Made by a program: the position numbers and the translations under genes. A stretch of 64,000 nt of DNA from Chryseobacterium mulctrae. GTDB lineage: Bacteria > Bacteroidota > Bacteroidia > Flavobacteriales > Weeksellaceae. The stretch covers positions 2,682,501-2,746,500 of the forward strand of contig NZ_VAJL01000001.1 of assembly GCF_006175945.1 (NCBI RefSeq). Direction: 5' to 3'. The notes under the pieces are model-generated. The model made no database searches. It worked only from the letters and a program-made list of their open reading frames with translations, and was not told the DNA's origin. This document shows, piece by piece, positions 17,138 to 26,080 of the stretch; the stretch's first letter is position 1, and each line of letters opens with the position of its first letter.

Positions 17138-17638
17138 ATGAAAATCTTAAAAAACATTTTTCTCGTTTGTTGCTCTTTATTCTTACTACAGTCTTGTATT
17201 GTTTCGAGCAAACCAAACATCGATTTTTTCTCAAAATCAAAATATGATTCCGAGGATGCAAAATTTGCCAGCTTCAATGTGCCCTTGTTTTTAGCGAAAC
17301 CTTATATCAAAAAAGCTTTGAGAGAAGAAGGAGAAAGTGACGCCGCAATTGCAATGGTAAAGAAAGTTTCAAAAATAAAAATGATGACTGTTGCCAACGG
17401 AAGCGAAAAAATGTTGAAAGATTACGCCAATTATCTTAAAGACAATAATTACGAAGATTGGGCAACCATCAAACACGATGGTAATAATGTAAACATCAGA
17501 GTAAAACAAAAAGGTGAGATGATCGATAATATGCTGATTACCGTAAATTCAAAAAAAGATATGGTGTTTTTAGACGTTAAAGGCAGCTTTACGGCGGACG
17601 ATATTTCTAAAATGATCAATATTGCATCAGATAAATAA
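17138..17638 (+). CDS. DUF4252-domain lipoprotein
   Basis: 166 residues. Lipoprotein signal with lipobox LLQSC (Cys20). The mature part is a DUF4252 domain related to the N-terminal half of the preceding protein (KIKMMTVANGSEKMLKDYANYLKDN, VKQKGEMIDNMLITVNSKKD in pieces). It starts 12 nt after the preceding stop, so the two are co-transcribed. Function unknown; the family is restricted to Bacteroidetes as far as I know. The IS91-type element begins just downstream. Confidence 0.75.
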   Translation: MKILKNIFLVCCSLFLLQSCIVSSKPNIDFFSKSKYDSEDAKFASFNVPLFLAKPYIKKALREEGESDAAIAMVKKVSKIKMMTVANGSEKMLKDYANYLKDNNYEDWATIKHDGNNVNIRVKQKGEMIDNMLITVNSKKDMVFLDVKGSFTADDISKMINIASDK

Positions 17639-17818
17639 CTTCATATTCAACCATATTAATTTTGTAAAGTCACTGTTGAACTAAACCTTCGGTAGCTTTC
17701 CCAATCGCATAAATCAGTTACTTTGTAAAGTTAATTAAAAAATCAATAGAATGGCTACAAAAAAAAGAGTTTAGACGAGCTCAGAGAAAACAAAATCATC
17801 AATCAGGCAAAGCGCGAA

Positions 17819-18700
17819 GTGCCTGGTTTTACAGAACTTTTAAGCCGTTTTGAACGTACGGTTTCGGTGTTGGGACGCAGTCAGAGCACGTTCAATAATT
17901 ACTCCAGACACGTCGCGGCGGTGTCGCTGCATTTCGGGAAAATCCCGACAGAATTGGATCCTGAGCAGATCCACGATTACCTTTTTTACCTTCAGAAAAA
18001 ATCAAGATCACCCTCGCAATCGTATTTTAAACACACGGTTTACGGACTTCGGTTTCTGTTGAAATCGGAAGGTTTGAGCTACGATTATCTAAGTCTTCCG
18101 GAAATTAAAAAAGAGAAAAAACTGCCTGTTGTGCTCAGTAAACAGGAGGTTTGGCAGATGTTGTCATGCTGTAAACTTTTAAAACATAAAATCTTAATCG
18201 GGTTGCTTTACGGTTGCGGATTGCGCTGTCTGGAGGTCAGAAATCTCCGTTTATGCGATTTGGATTTTTACCGAAAACAGCTGAAAGTGGTTCAGGGAAA
18301 AGGCAAAAAAGACCGCTATTTGCCTTTGTCGGAACATTTGATTCGGGGTTTGAAAAAATATATTGAAGCGGAAAAACCGGAAGATTTTCTCTTTGGAGAA
18401 CCTCGAGCAAATCGTGCAGGTGGAGAATTCGATTCAAGATATTCGCAACGTGGCGTACAATGGGCGGTGAAACAGGCTTCAAAAACGGCAAAAATATTGA
18501 AAGAAGTGAGTGTTCATACGCTTCGGCACAGTTTTGCGACGCATCTTTTGGAGGATGGGATGAACATTGTGAGCATCAAAAATCTCCTCGGCCACGAAAA
18601 CATCGAAACGACCCTCGTTTACCTTCAAATCGCCCAACTTTCTACCCAAAAACTCTTCTCTCCACTGGATACTTTGTTTGAGGAATGCAGAGCGAAGTAG
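17819..18700 (+). CDS. Tyrosine recombinase/integrase of the IS91-type element
   Basis: At least 293 residues of a tyrosine recombinase with SAM-like N-domain (TFNNYSRHVAAVSLHF). The catalytic tetrad is intact: Arg in YGCGLRCLEVRNL, the HxxR box HTLRHSFATHL, His in LLGHENIETT, and Tyr in LVYLQI. The printed start (GTG 17819) is not the natural one: the frame continues upstream through SLDELRENKIINQAKREV to a run of eight A at 17758-17765. One more A would join it to ATG 17751 as MATKKKSLDEL. The gene therefore carries a one-base frameshift near its start, or a slippage site. It overlaps the transposase by 16 nt. Confidence 0.85.
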   Translation: MPGFTELLSRFERTVSVLGRSQSTFNNYSRHVAAVSLHFGKIPTELDPEQIHDYLFYLQKKSRSPSQSYFKHTVYGLRFLLKSEGLSYDYLSLPEIKKEKKLPVVLSKQEVWQMLSCCKLLKHKILIGLLYGCGLRCLEVRNLRLCDLDFYRKQLKVVQGKGKKDRYLPLSEHLIRGLKKYIEAEKPEDFLFGEPRANRAGGEFDSRYSQRGVQWAVKQASKTAKILKEVSVHTLRHSFATHLLEDGMNIVSIKNLLGHENIETTLVYLQIAQLSTQKLFSPLDTLFEECRAK

Positions 18701-19977
18701 TTGGTTTTGAATTTGTTAAAAGCCAAAATTCAAGCTTTAAATTTAATGAAAATCAACGTTTAGAAATCTCAAAAATACAGTCTGCTCAACCTGAATCTCA
18801 ACCTCGATACGAAGTCGCAGATGTGTTGAATATTTTAGGTTCAAAACTAGAAAATTTAGGATTAAATTCCTGGCAATTAAGAACTTTATTTGCGTTAAAA
18901 AAGTGCCGTACATCGGCTTTGGGCGGTCATATTGACGCTTGTGACGAATGCGGAAATATCAGCATCAGCTACAACTCCTGCCGAAACCGGCACTGCCCGA
19001 AATGTCAGGGCAAAAACCGCGAAAAATGGATTGAAAACCGGGAAACCGAACTGCTTCCAGTGCCTTATTTTCACGTGGTTTTTACCGTTCCGGAAGTGCT
19101 GAACAAAACCGCACTTCATGCTCCGAAAATGTTGTATGATATTTTATTTGAATCGGCTTGGGAAACGCTGCAAACCTTTGGTGAAAATCGAGGTTTAAAA
19201 ATGGGAATGATCGCTATTTTGCATACTTGGGGACAGAATCTGAGTCTGCATCCGCATTTGCACTGCATCGTTCCGGGTGGCGGCGTGGATGAAAACGGAG
19301 TTTGGAAAAACATCAGAAGCGACGGTAATTTTTTGTTTCCTGTAAAGGCTTTGAGCAAAGTTTTCAGGGCTAAATTTTGTGAGAAGCTGAAGGTTCGGTT
19401 ATCATTAAAATGTAATAAAAATCAGACGGAAAATGATGAAAATCAATTTGAAAACCGAAAAAATGAAGCAGAAACTTATGAAAAACTCAGACAAAAACTT
19501 TGGGAAAAACCTTGGGTAGTTTTCGCTAAAAAACCCTTTGGCAGCCCGAAATCTGTGGTGGAATATTTGGGAAGATATACGCACAAAATCGCGATCAGCA
19601 ACCAGAGAATCAGGAAAGTTGATGCGGAAAATGTAACGTTGGAGTACAAAGATTACCGCCAAAAAGGCATCAAAAAGCAGATGGTTTTGAGCCATGAGGA
19701 GTTTATCCGCCGTTTTGCGATGCATATTTTGCCGAAAAGATTTGTGAAAATCCGCCATTACGGTTTTCTCAGCAGCACATGGAAACGAATGAAGCTAAAA
19801 AATCTGCAACAGAATTTAGGCATTCAGCCCAAAGGAAAATTTCCACCCAAAACTTTTCAGCCGAAATGTAGTTGCTGCAAAGTTGGGAATTTGGTAACGA
19901 TTGCAACGTTCGATTTGCGCGGTCCGCCCCTTTGGTTTTTGGAGATGAGCCAAAACTTTGAAAAGCCAAAAATCTAG
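18685..19977 (+). CDS. IS91-family transposase (HUH endonuclease)
   Basis: 430 residues. A zinc-binding N-terminal domain (CDECG...CRNRHCPKCQ) is at about 90-113. The HUH motif with flanking strands appears as HPHLHCIVPGGG (about 190-201). YLGRY (about 293-297) supplies the candidate catalytic tyrosines, and a C-terminal zinc-type motif CSCCKVGNL follows. It would nick and transfer one strand for rolling-circle transposition. The first 16 nt overlap the integrase gene. The C-terminus lies about 190 nt before the presumed right end. All visible motifs are intact. Confidence 0.93.
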   Translation: MQSEVVGFEFVKSQNSSFKFNENQRLEISKIQSAQPESQPRYEVADVLNILGSKLENLGLNSWQLRTLFALKKCRTSALGGHIDACDECGNISISYNSCRNRHCPKCQGKNREKWIENRETELLPVPYFHVVFTVPEVLNKTALHAPKMLYDILFESAWETLQTFGENRGLKMGMIAILHTWGQNLSLHPHLHCIVPGGGVDENGVWKNIRSDGNFLFPVKALSKVFRAKFCEKLKVRLSLKCNKNQTENDENQFENRKNEAETYEKLRQKLWEKPWVVFAKKPFGSPKSVVEYLGRYTHKIAISNQRIRKVDAENVTLEYKDYRQKGIKKQMVLSHEEFIRRFAMHILPKRFVKIRHYGFLSSTWKRMKLKNLQQNLGIQPKGKFPPKTFQPKCSCCKVGNLVTIATFDLRGPPLWFLEMSQNFEKPKI

Positions 19978-20165
19978 CATTTTGGGTAAGGGTATTTATG
20001 CCTAAAAGTGAAGGAAAACACGATAAAACCAAGAAAAACCATCAAATTCACCCACAAAAAAAGAGACCTTTCTGAAAGTCTCCTGTATATCTTTAAAATC
20101 CTTCGTCGGTAAACCCATAATGCTGAAAAAAGCTCCCGAAGCTTCCGTTCAACAGGGTTTTCATT

Positions 20166-20184
20166 GTTCGTGCTTCGCACGCAA
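20166..20184 (+). other. Candidate ori-IS hairpin of the IS91-type element
   Basis: CGTGC (20169-20173), loop TTC, GCACG (20177-20181), flanked by GTT on the left and AAC on the right. It lies downstream of the transposase, where IS91 elements carry their origin hairpin. The element end should be within a few nt to the right. Confidence 0.45.
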
Positions 20185-20264
20185 CGAAAACTTAGCTATT
20201 TTAGGTGACTTTTTTCGATTTATATCATGTATTATTAAGTTTTATTTAAACTATTTAAAAGCAT

Positions 20265-20295
20265 TTTCATATTCCAGCAAAAAGACTTAATTTTG
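20265..20295 (+). promoter_or_regulatory. guaB promoter
   Basis: TAATTTTG at 20288-20295 (TAnnTTTG) with TTTC at 20265-20268 at the correct 19-nt spacing. 14 nt before the guaB start. The stretch 19978-20308 otherwise holds only the right end of the IS element. Confidence 0.65.
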
Positions 20296-20308
20296 CAAGA
20301 AAGTAAAG

Positions 20309-21769
20309 ATGTCTATTCATAACAAAATTGTAGAGACAGCCATCACTTTCGATGACGTGCTTCTAGTCCCTGCTTATTCTGAAGTTTTACCTAACCAGGT
20401 TTCATTAAAATCAAGACTTACCGATAAAATTACGCTTAATGTTCCGATCGTTTCCGCTGCAATGGATACCGTTACAGAGGGTGATTTGGCGATTGCTTTG
20501 GCAAGAGTTGGTGGTTTGGGTTTCATTCACAAAAATATGACGATTGAAGAACAAGCCGCTCAGGTAAACCGAGTGAAGCGTTCTGAAAACGGAATGATCT
20601 CTGATCCTGTAACGCTTTCTAAAGATCATACTTTGGCTGAAGCTAAAGAAACGATGGCGAAATATAAGATTTCTGGTCTTCCGGTTGTGGATGCAGAAAA
20701 TACTTTAATCGGAATTATTACTAACAGAGATGTAAAATATCAGGAAAACCTTGATATGAAAGTGGAAGAGATCATGACGAAAGAAAATCTGATCACTTCT
20801 GATAAAGATACCAACCTTGAAAAAGCAAAAGAAATTCTTCTTAAAAGCAGAATTGAAAAGCTTCCTATCGTTGATAAGAATAATAAATTGGTAGGTTTAA
20901 TTACCATAAAAGATATCGACAATCAATTAGAATATCCAAATGCTAACAAAGACGAAAACGGTCGTTTGATCGTTGGAGCAGGTGTTGGAGTGGGTGAAGA
21001 TACTTTAGACAGAATTGAAGCTTTGGTAAAAGCCGGAGTAGATATTATCGGTATCGATTCTGCTCACGGACATTCTATCGGAGTTTTAAACAAAATTTCT
21101 GAAATAAGAAAGGCTTATCCGGATTTGGATATTGTTGGTGGAAATATCGTAACTGCTGAAGCTGCAAAAGATCTGATCGAAGCTGGGGCAAATGTTTTAA
21201 AAGTAGGTGTTGGTCCAGGTTCTATCTGTACAACGAGAGTTGTTGCAGGAGTTGGTGTTCCACAGTTGTCTGCAATTTATAACGTTTACGAATATGCTCA
21301 AACTAAAAATGTTGCGGTAATTGCTGATGGAGGAATTAAACTTTCTGGTGATATCGTAAAAGCAATTGCAAGTGGAGCAGGAGCGGTAATGTTGGGATCT
21401 CTTTTAGCGGGAACTGATGAAGCTCCAGGTGAGGAAATTATTTTCCAGGGTAGAAAATTCAAAACTTACCAAGGAATGGGAAGTCTTTCTGCTATGAAAA
21501 GAGGTGGAAAAGAAAGATATTTCCAAAGTGAGGCTAAAAAATTCGTTCCGGAAGGAATTGAAGGAAGAGTTCCAAGTAAAGGTAAACTGGAGGAAGTTAT
21601 TTTCCAATTAACAGGAGGTCTTAGAGCAGGGATGGGATATTGTGGGGCTAAAGATATTGAAGCTTTGCAGAAAGATACCAAAATGGTAATGATTACAGGA
21701 AGCGGTTTGAAAGAATCTCATCCACATGATGTAATTATCACTCAGGAAGCTCCGAATTATTCTTTGTAA
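20309..21769 (+). CDS. guaB: Inosine-5'-monophosphate dehydrogenase
   Basis: 486 residues, the usual length. Oxidises IMP to XMP with NAD+, the committed step of GMP synthesis. The TIM barrel is interrupted by two CBS domains (about 93-210: [40 protein letters not shown]). Catalytic Cys lies in [17 protein letters not shown] loop residues in [17 protein letters not shown] stretch [12 protein letters not shown], and the mobile flap in QGMGSLSAM. Own promoter and terminator, so monocistronic. The upstream region was invaded by the IS91-type element, but the promoter is intact. Confidence 0.98.
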   Translation: MSIHNKIVETAITFDDVLLVPAYSEVLPNQVSLKSRLTDKITLNVPIVSAAMDTVTEGDLAIALARVGGLGFIHKNMTIEEQAAQVNRVKRSENGMISDPVTLSKDHTLAEAKETMAKYKISGLPVVDAENTLIGIITNRDVKYQENLDMKVEEIMTKENLITSDKDTNLEKAKEILLKSRIEKLPIVDKNNKLVGLITIKDIDNQLEYPNANKDENGRLIVGAGVGVGEDTLDRIEALVKAGVDIIGIDSAHGHSIGVLNKISEIRKAYPDLDIVGGNIVTAEAAKDLIEAGANVLKVGVGPGSICTTRVVAGVGVPQLSAIYNVYEYAQTKNVAVIADGGIKLSGDIVKAIASGAGAVMLGSLLAGTDEAPGEEIIFQGRKFKTYQGMGSLSAMKRGGKERYFQSEAKKFVPEGIEGRVPSKGKLEEVIFQLTGGLRAGMGYCGAKDIEALQKDTKMVMITGSGLKESHPHDVIITQEAPNYSL

Positions 21770-21788
21770 TAAATCAAGATACATATAT

Positions 21789-21823
21789 AAAATACCTCCG
21801 AAAATTCGCAGGTATTTTTTTTG
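21789..21823 (+). terminator. guaB terminator
   Basis: AAATACCT (21790-21797) pairs with AGGTATTT (21810-21817), followed by T8. 20 nt after the stop codon. Confidence 0.85.
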
Positions 21824-21863
21824 AACCAAAAATTAAATATGAAAAGAGTGAATGAAAATTGAT

Positions 21864-22180
21864 GTATTCATCATTGAGCTTTTTGGCTCTTAGAATACAA
21901 AATTTTTCATCATTTGTGTTTTAAATTATCATTGTGTTTTCTTTTTTTAGTATTTATCCGAGAGCCTTTTTGGGGCTCTGCGAATAAATACAATCTAATT
22001 TTTCATCACTGAGTTTTCATTTTCGAATAATTAGATTTTCATCATTTGTGTTTTCTTTTTTTAGTATTTACCCGAGAGCCTTGTTTAGGCTCTGCGAATA
22101 AATACGATATAATTTTTTTTCATCACTGAGTTTTCACCTCCGAATAATTAAATTTTCATCATTTGTGTTTTATAAAATCT
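21864..22180. repeat. Array of large compound hairpins, about 114-nt period
   Basis: Three copies of the same compound hairpin lie in the guaB-DUF4407 gap: copy A 21864-21898 (short, diverged: GTATTC...GAATAC with inner GAGC/GGCTC), copy B 21950-21991 and copy C 22064-22105. B and C share GTATTTAtcCGAGAGCC paired with GGCTCTGCGAATAAATAC. They differ by two compensated or loop changes. Between copies runs a second conserved element (ATTTTTCATCACTGAGTTTT, then CGAATAATTA, then TTTTCATCATTTGTGTTTT) that recurs after B and after C. B-to-C distance is exactly 114 nt. No ORF of note. The remaining 22181-22345 is A/T-rich and shows nothing. Confidence 0.85.
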
Positions 22181-22345
22181 GAGCTAAAAGCAATCAAGTT
22201 TTTCTCTCAACTTTTATAATGTAAATTTATCAACATAATAAACGCAATCATAATAATTCCTTTAGATATATGTCAATATGTTTGTAGATATTTATCTATA
22301 TAATAAAATAAATAATGAATATTTAATTTTATTGCTGTTTAAATT

Positions 22346-22376
22346 AAAAAACTCGCATTTGTTTGCGAGTTTTTTT
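22346..22376 (-). terminator. Terminator of the DUF4407 gene
   Basis: AAAAAACTCGC and GCGAGTTTTTT, 8-nt loop; near-perfect and usable in both directions. Confidence 0.85.
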
Positions 22377-22406
22377 GATTTTATACGAATTGTTATTATT
22401 AGGTCG

Positions 22407-23477
22407 TCAATTCTTTAATTGATCTTTAAAATCATAGATCCGAAAATCAGTCAATGCATTTCCTTTTTCAATTTTTTCTTTGGAATAGAGGCGGAAATCA
22501 TTTTCCGTTTTCTCTAAAAGGTAATCATAAGGACCCACTGAAGAAATTAGTTTAATCAAAACAGGTGAAATTTCAAGAGTAATAAACAGTCCCATAATAA
22601 AAGCTGCTGCAGTGGCAATGATTGCTGAGTTTTTTCCTAATTCGTCCAGAGCTTGTAATCTTGCCGCAAATCCGTTGAATTTATCTTCAAACGTTTCTGT
22701 AGATTTTCTTTCTGTTTCAAGATTGGTGTAGACTTTAGAGATTTCTTTATCGAGATATTCTTGTCTTGCCGCTACCTGCTTTTTATAGTTTTCTAAATCC
22801 TGTCTGCGTTGTTCTTTTAATTCCTGCTTTCTTTTTGCATTAGAACCAAAACCGACTTTTCCACTGGTTAAATTGGTTTGCTTTCCTAAAATTTCTTTTT
22901 CAAGTTCAACAGAAGCAGAGTCATAAGACTTTTGATATTGGGCAATCTTGTCTGTAATTTGTTTTTTTTCAGTTTCAAAAGGACCGCTTTGCTGAAGAAT
23001 TCTGCCGTTCATTTGTTTTTGCAGGTCTGTTTTGTTACGTTGAATAATTGTATTCAGCTGTTTGTTAACTTCCTTCTCAAAGATTTTCAGTTCTAAAGGT
23101 TTAGAAATAATAATTCCTAAAAATGTTGCTAAAATCAATCTTGGGATAGACATCAGAATCTGATTCCACCAAGATCCTGTTTTTTTGATAGACGAAACAA
23201 TGTATCGATCCAGATTAAAAATCATTAAACCCCAAAGAATTCCAAAACCAATGGATGCCCAAATATCATCGAAAATAGTGAACATTGCATAGGCTGCAGA
23301 TAGTGTTGCGAAAACTGCGGTGAAAAGAACAATTCCTCCAATTCCTGCGAATTTATTCCATTCACTTGGTGTTTTTCTCAAGATGTGAATGTTCCCTCCT
23401 GAACAAATCAAGAGAAACTTTTGGAACCAGTTTATCTTGTGATTCGTTTGATATATAGTTGCTTGTGCGTTTTTCAT
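22407..23477 (-). CDS. DUF4407 membrane protein with coiled coil
   Basis: 356 residues from ATG 23477 (MKNAQATIYQTNHKINWFQK); an upstream in-frame ATG gives 14 extra residues but no better start. Membrane segments at about 40-60, 66-85, 100-120 and 285-305. Between the third and fourth lies a long charged coiled coil (about 130-280, KEQRRQDLENYKKQVAARQE). This is the DUF4407 layout, with the NxDRYIVSSIKK motif in the first loop. Function unknown; it may be an inner-membrane scaffold. No neighbouring gene is co-oriented, so it stands alone. Confidence 0.8.
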   Translation of the reverse strand: MKNAQATIYQTNHKINWFQKFLLICSGGNIHILRKTPSEWNKFAGIGGIVLFTAVFATLSAAYAMFTIFDDIWASIGFGILWGLMIFNLDRYIVSSIKKTGSWWNQILMSIPRLILATFLGIIISKPLELKIFEKEVNKQLNTIIQRNKTDLQKQMNGRILQQSGPFETEKKQITDKIAQYQKSYDSASVELEKEILGKQTNLTSGKVGFGSNAKRKQELKEQRRQDLENYKKQVAARQEYLDKEISKVYTNLETERKSTETFEDKFNGFAARLQALDELGKNSAIIATAAAFIMGLFITLEISPVLIKLISSVGPYDYLLEKTENDFRLYSKEKIEKGNALTDFRIYDFKDQLKN

Positions 23478-23630
23478 TGTTGAAAATTTATACAAAATTA
23501 GTATTAAAAAGCATACCATTGTTACAAATAGTAATATGTTTTACCAAGTAATTTTAAATTGATAATTGTAGAAAAGGTTTTAAAATGTGTTAAATTATAA
23601 ACAGTATTTAAGTTTTTAATCTTTAATGTG

Positions 23631-23659
23631 TTGGAATTAATAATAAATTGATAGTTTTG
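23631..23659 (+). promoter_or_regulatory. Promoter of the secreted metalloprotease gene
   Basis: TTG at 23631-23633 and TAGTTTTG at 23652-23659 (18-nt spacing), 30 nt before the start. Confidence 0.6.
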
Positions 23660-23689
23660 CAATCGAATATTAAATAAAAATAAAAAGAA

Positions 23690-25579
23690 ATGAAAAAATT
23701 CAGTACCCTATTAGTACTTATCTTTTTTATTAATGCATTCTCGCAGGACTTTCATAAAGATTGCGGTTTTGATAAAGTAATGAAAAAGTTGGATGACAGA
23801 CATCCATGCTTAAAAAAATACAGAGAAGAAGGAGAGCAAAAGATTCTTGGAATGAATCAACAGGCTTTTCTAAATAAAGTAGGTGCTACAACTTCAAAGA
23901 ATGCTCTTTATACGGGACAGATTTATGAAATCCCCGTAGTTGTTCATGTAATCGAATCTCAGGATCCTGCAAATGCTAACTTGGCAGTTACAGATCAGGA
24001 AATTATCAATTGGATAGCAAGAGCAAACAGTATGTATGCAACTACTTATGGTGGAAACTTTTATCCCGAAGCGACCGGTCCTACAGGAGGAAATGTGATA
24101 CCATTTAAACTTGTTTTAGCGAAGAGATCACCAAGTTGTATGCCTACAACGGGTATTATACGATACAACGGAAGTACTCTTACTGATTATGACCAAAATG
24201 GAGTAACAGATACCGGAGCTACAGACACACAAATTAAAAATCAGTTAGCACCACACTGGCCAGAAAATTCATACTTTAACATTTATGTAGTAATTGGTTT
24301 CGATGGTGAGCAACAGTTGTCATATGGTCTTATGGGTTATGCTGCATTTCCAAGTTCATATGATTACGATTATGAAAGTTTTATGAAAGTGGCAACAATA
24401 AAGAATCAAAATGATACTACACTTACCCACGAATTAGGTCATGCTTTTGGACTTTATCATACTTTTCAAGGGGTTTCAGCTAATAGCCAGACAACATGTC
24501 CTGTGAATAACAATTGTGCTACAGATGGTGACAGAGTTTGTGATACATCTCCATCACGAAGTATGTATGGCGTTTCTGTTCCAAATAATAATGCAACCGA
24601 TCCTTGTACCAGTCAGAACTATGACGGTACCCAGTATAACATTATGAATTATACCAATTCAAACCGTAAGTTTACTGCAGGGCAACGTGACAGAGCAATT
24701 TTGATGATGATGGAATACAGAAAGAATCTTATAAATTCTTTGGGCGGAAAAGATCCTGCGACGGTTATACCATCACCAGTTTCTGTAATTAATGCGCAAT
24801 GTAACCCTTCAGGTATTGCAAATCCTACAAATAATAATTTTGCAACAGGACCTTATAAAGTGGTTTTTGGAGATATCAATAGTACTACCAACGGATATGA
24901 TTCTGATGAAGCCAATCCTATCTATTATGCAGATTATGCCAATGCTACTTGTATAAGACCAGCTTACGCTACTGAAATACCTGCTCTCACAACAACTCCG
25001 TTAAAAATTACTTTTATGAACGGTTTTGGTCAATCAGAAAAATTCCGAGTAAAAGCATGGATTGATTATAACAATAATGGGACATTCGAAGATGAAGAAT
25101 TAGTTACTAATTTTCTTTCTAATAATATAGCTTCACAGCAGAGTAGTACTTATACAGTAAATGTAACTCCTGCAATAACTGCGGTACAAAATACCTATTT
25201 AAGAGTAAGAATTGGAGTAGATGCAGCGACAAGAAACTCGGTGAATTTACCGGAATTTACATCATGTTCTGTATTACAATATGGTCAGATAGAAGATTAT
25301 GCTGTTAAAATATTAGGGGCGTTATCTACTTCTGAGACAGTAAATAAATCTGATACCAAAATTGTCTACATCAAAGGAGAAAACAAACTTCAGCTTTTTG
25401 GTAACAAGAATTTAAAATTCGGGAATTATCAAATTTATGATATGAGTGGTAAACTGATACAGAAAGGGAATTCAGAGACCAATGAAGTTAGTATCAATCA
25501 ACCATTAATTAAAGGTTCATATATCATTAATTATTCTGATGGTGATCAACAAGCTTCTAAGAAATTCTTAAATAACTAA
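23690..25579 (+). CDS. Secreted M43-type zinc metalloprotease with GEVED domain and T9SS type A tail
   Basis: 629 residues, signal peptide about 1-19 (INAFSQ). The protease domain (about 80-350) has the zinc motif THELGHAFGLYH (HExxHxxGxxH) and the Met-turn YNIMNYT, as in pappalysin-like M43 enzymes. A GEVED-type beta domain (about 400-540) contains WIDYNNNGTFEDEE and ends GQIEDYAVKI. The last 80 residues are a T9SS type A sorting domain (KLQLFGNKNLKFGNYQIYD; GSYIINYSDG). Expected route: Sec export, type IX secretion across the outer membrane, then release or anchoring with removal of the tail. Monocistronic. Confidence 0.9.
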   Translation: MKKFSTLLVLIFFINAFSQDFHKDCGFDKVMKKLDDRHPCLKKYREEGEQKILGMNQQAFLNKVGATTSKNALYTGQIYEIPVVVHVIESQDPANANLAVTDQEIINWIARANSMYATTYGGNFYPEATGPTGGNVIPFKLVLAKRSPSCMPTTGIIRYNGSTLTDYDQNGVTDTGATDTQIKNQLAPHWPENSYFNIYVVIGFDGEQQLSYGLMGYAAFPSSYDYDYESFMKVATIKNQNDTTLTHELGHAFGLYHTFQGVSANSQTTCPVNNNCATDGDRVCDTSPSRSMYGVSVPNNNATDPCTSQNYDGTQYNIMNYTNSNRKFTAGQRDRAILMMMEYRKNLINSLGGKDPATVIPSPVSVINAQCNPSGIANPTNNNFATGPYKVVFGDINSTTNGYDSDEANPIYYADYANATCIRPAYATEIPALTTTPLKITFMNGFGQSEKFRVKAWIDYNNNGTFEDEELVTNFLSNNIASQQSSTYTVNVTPAITAVQNTYLRVRIGVDAATRNSVNLPEFTSCSVLQYGQIEDYAVKILGALSTSETVNKSDTKIVYIKGENKLQLFGNKNLKFGNYQIYDMSGKLIQKGNSETNEVSINQPLIKGSYIINYSDGDQQASKKFLNN

Positions 25580-25586
25580 ACTCAAT

Positions 25587-25614
25587 AAAAGCCCTTGAAA
25601 AAGGGCTTTTATTA
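25587..25614 (+). terminator. Terminator of the metalloprotease gene
   Basis: AAAAGCCCTT and AAGGGCTTTT with a 4-nt loop, 8 nt after the stop. Confidence 0.85.
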
Positions 25615-25631
25615 TTTCATTCTAAAATAAT

Positions 25632-26080
25632 ATGAAAAAATTATTCAGTGTTTTATTTTTCTGTGTGTTAATTATCAGTTGCCAATCACAGAAAATTGTT
25701 GAACGACAAAATGATGAAAACAACGCAAAAATTTCTCAGGAACATGGACGTTTGTACAAAAGAATTATAAAGAAGGTGGAGAAACAAAAGTTTTTGATCT
25801 TCATGAATGTATGAAACAGTATGAGCTTATTTTTAAAAGTCAAGATCAAAAAACAATAATGACGAAAACATTTGCTACAGGTAAAGACTGTAAAGTAAAA
25901 AGCAAAACGGACGATTTTTTGGTCACGATAACCGGTGGTTCTTTTTCGTATAGAGAAAATGACCTTAAAAAAGTAGAGCATTATAAAATCTATTCACAGA
26001 ATAAATTTTCAATTATATACGGTGATATTATTAATGGAAATGTTACGGAAATTGAAGATTTCTATCAAAGGAAAAAATAA
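25632..26080 (+). pseudogene. Lipocalin-like lipoprotein gene broken by a one-base frameshift
   Basis: The first frame (25632-25814) encodes a lipoprotein signal (LLFFC...IISC, Cys17) and then runs off into nonsense. The continuation is in another frame: reading upstream of the internal ATG 25811 gives GTWTFVQKNYKEGGETKVFD, then LHECMKQYELIFKSQD, a recognisable lipocalin-like start (GTW...C). The two frames join if one A is added to the A5 run at 25727-25731, giving AKNFSGTWTFVQ. Restored length would be about 149 residues. The family is common in flavobacteria (Lipocalin_4-like) and of unknown ligand. Either a real mutation or a sequencing error. Confidence 0.7.

Larger units (their letters stand above)
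17640..20190 (+). mobile_element. IS91-type insertion sequence with tyrosine recombinase
   Basis: Contains a tyrosine recombinase gene followed by an overlapping HUH-type transposase gene, the arrangement of the IS91 group that carries an accessory integrase. The ends are not inverted repeats, as expected for rolling-circle elements. A hairpin (CGTGC-TTC-GCACG at 20169-20181) near the right end is a candidate ori-IS. The left end is probably within the 110 nt before 17751. The inserted region separates the DUF4252 gene from guaB. Exact boundaries need comparison with an empty site. Confidence 0.75.

Noticed and set aside
18237..20032. Several antisense ORFs within the IS91-type element.
   Set aside because: Mirror the coding bias of the recombinase and transposase genes; no recognisable protein.
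21864..22180. CRISPR array.
   Set aside because: Only two or three repeat units, a 114-nt period, and the spacers are themselves conserved, not variable.
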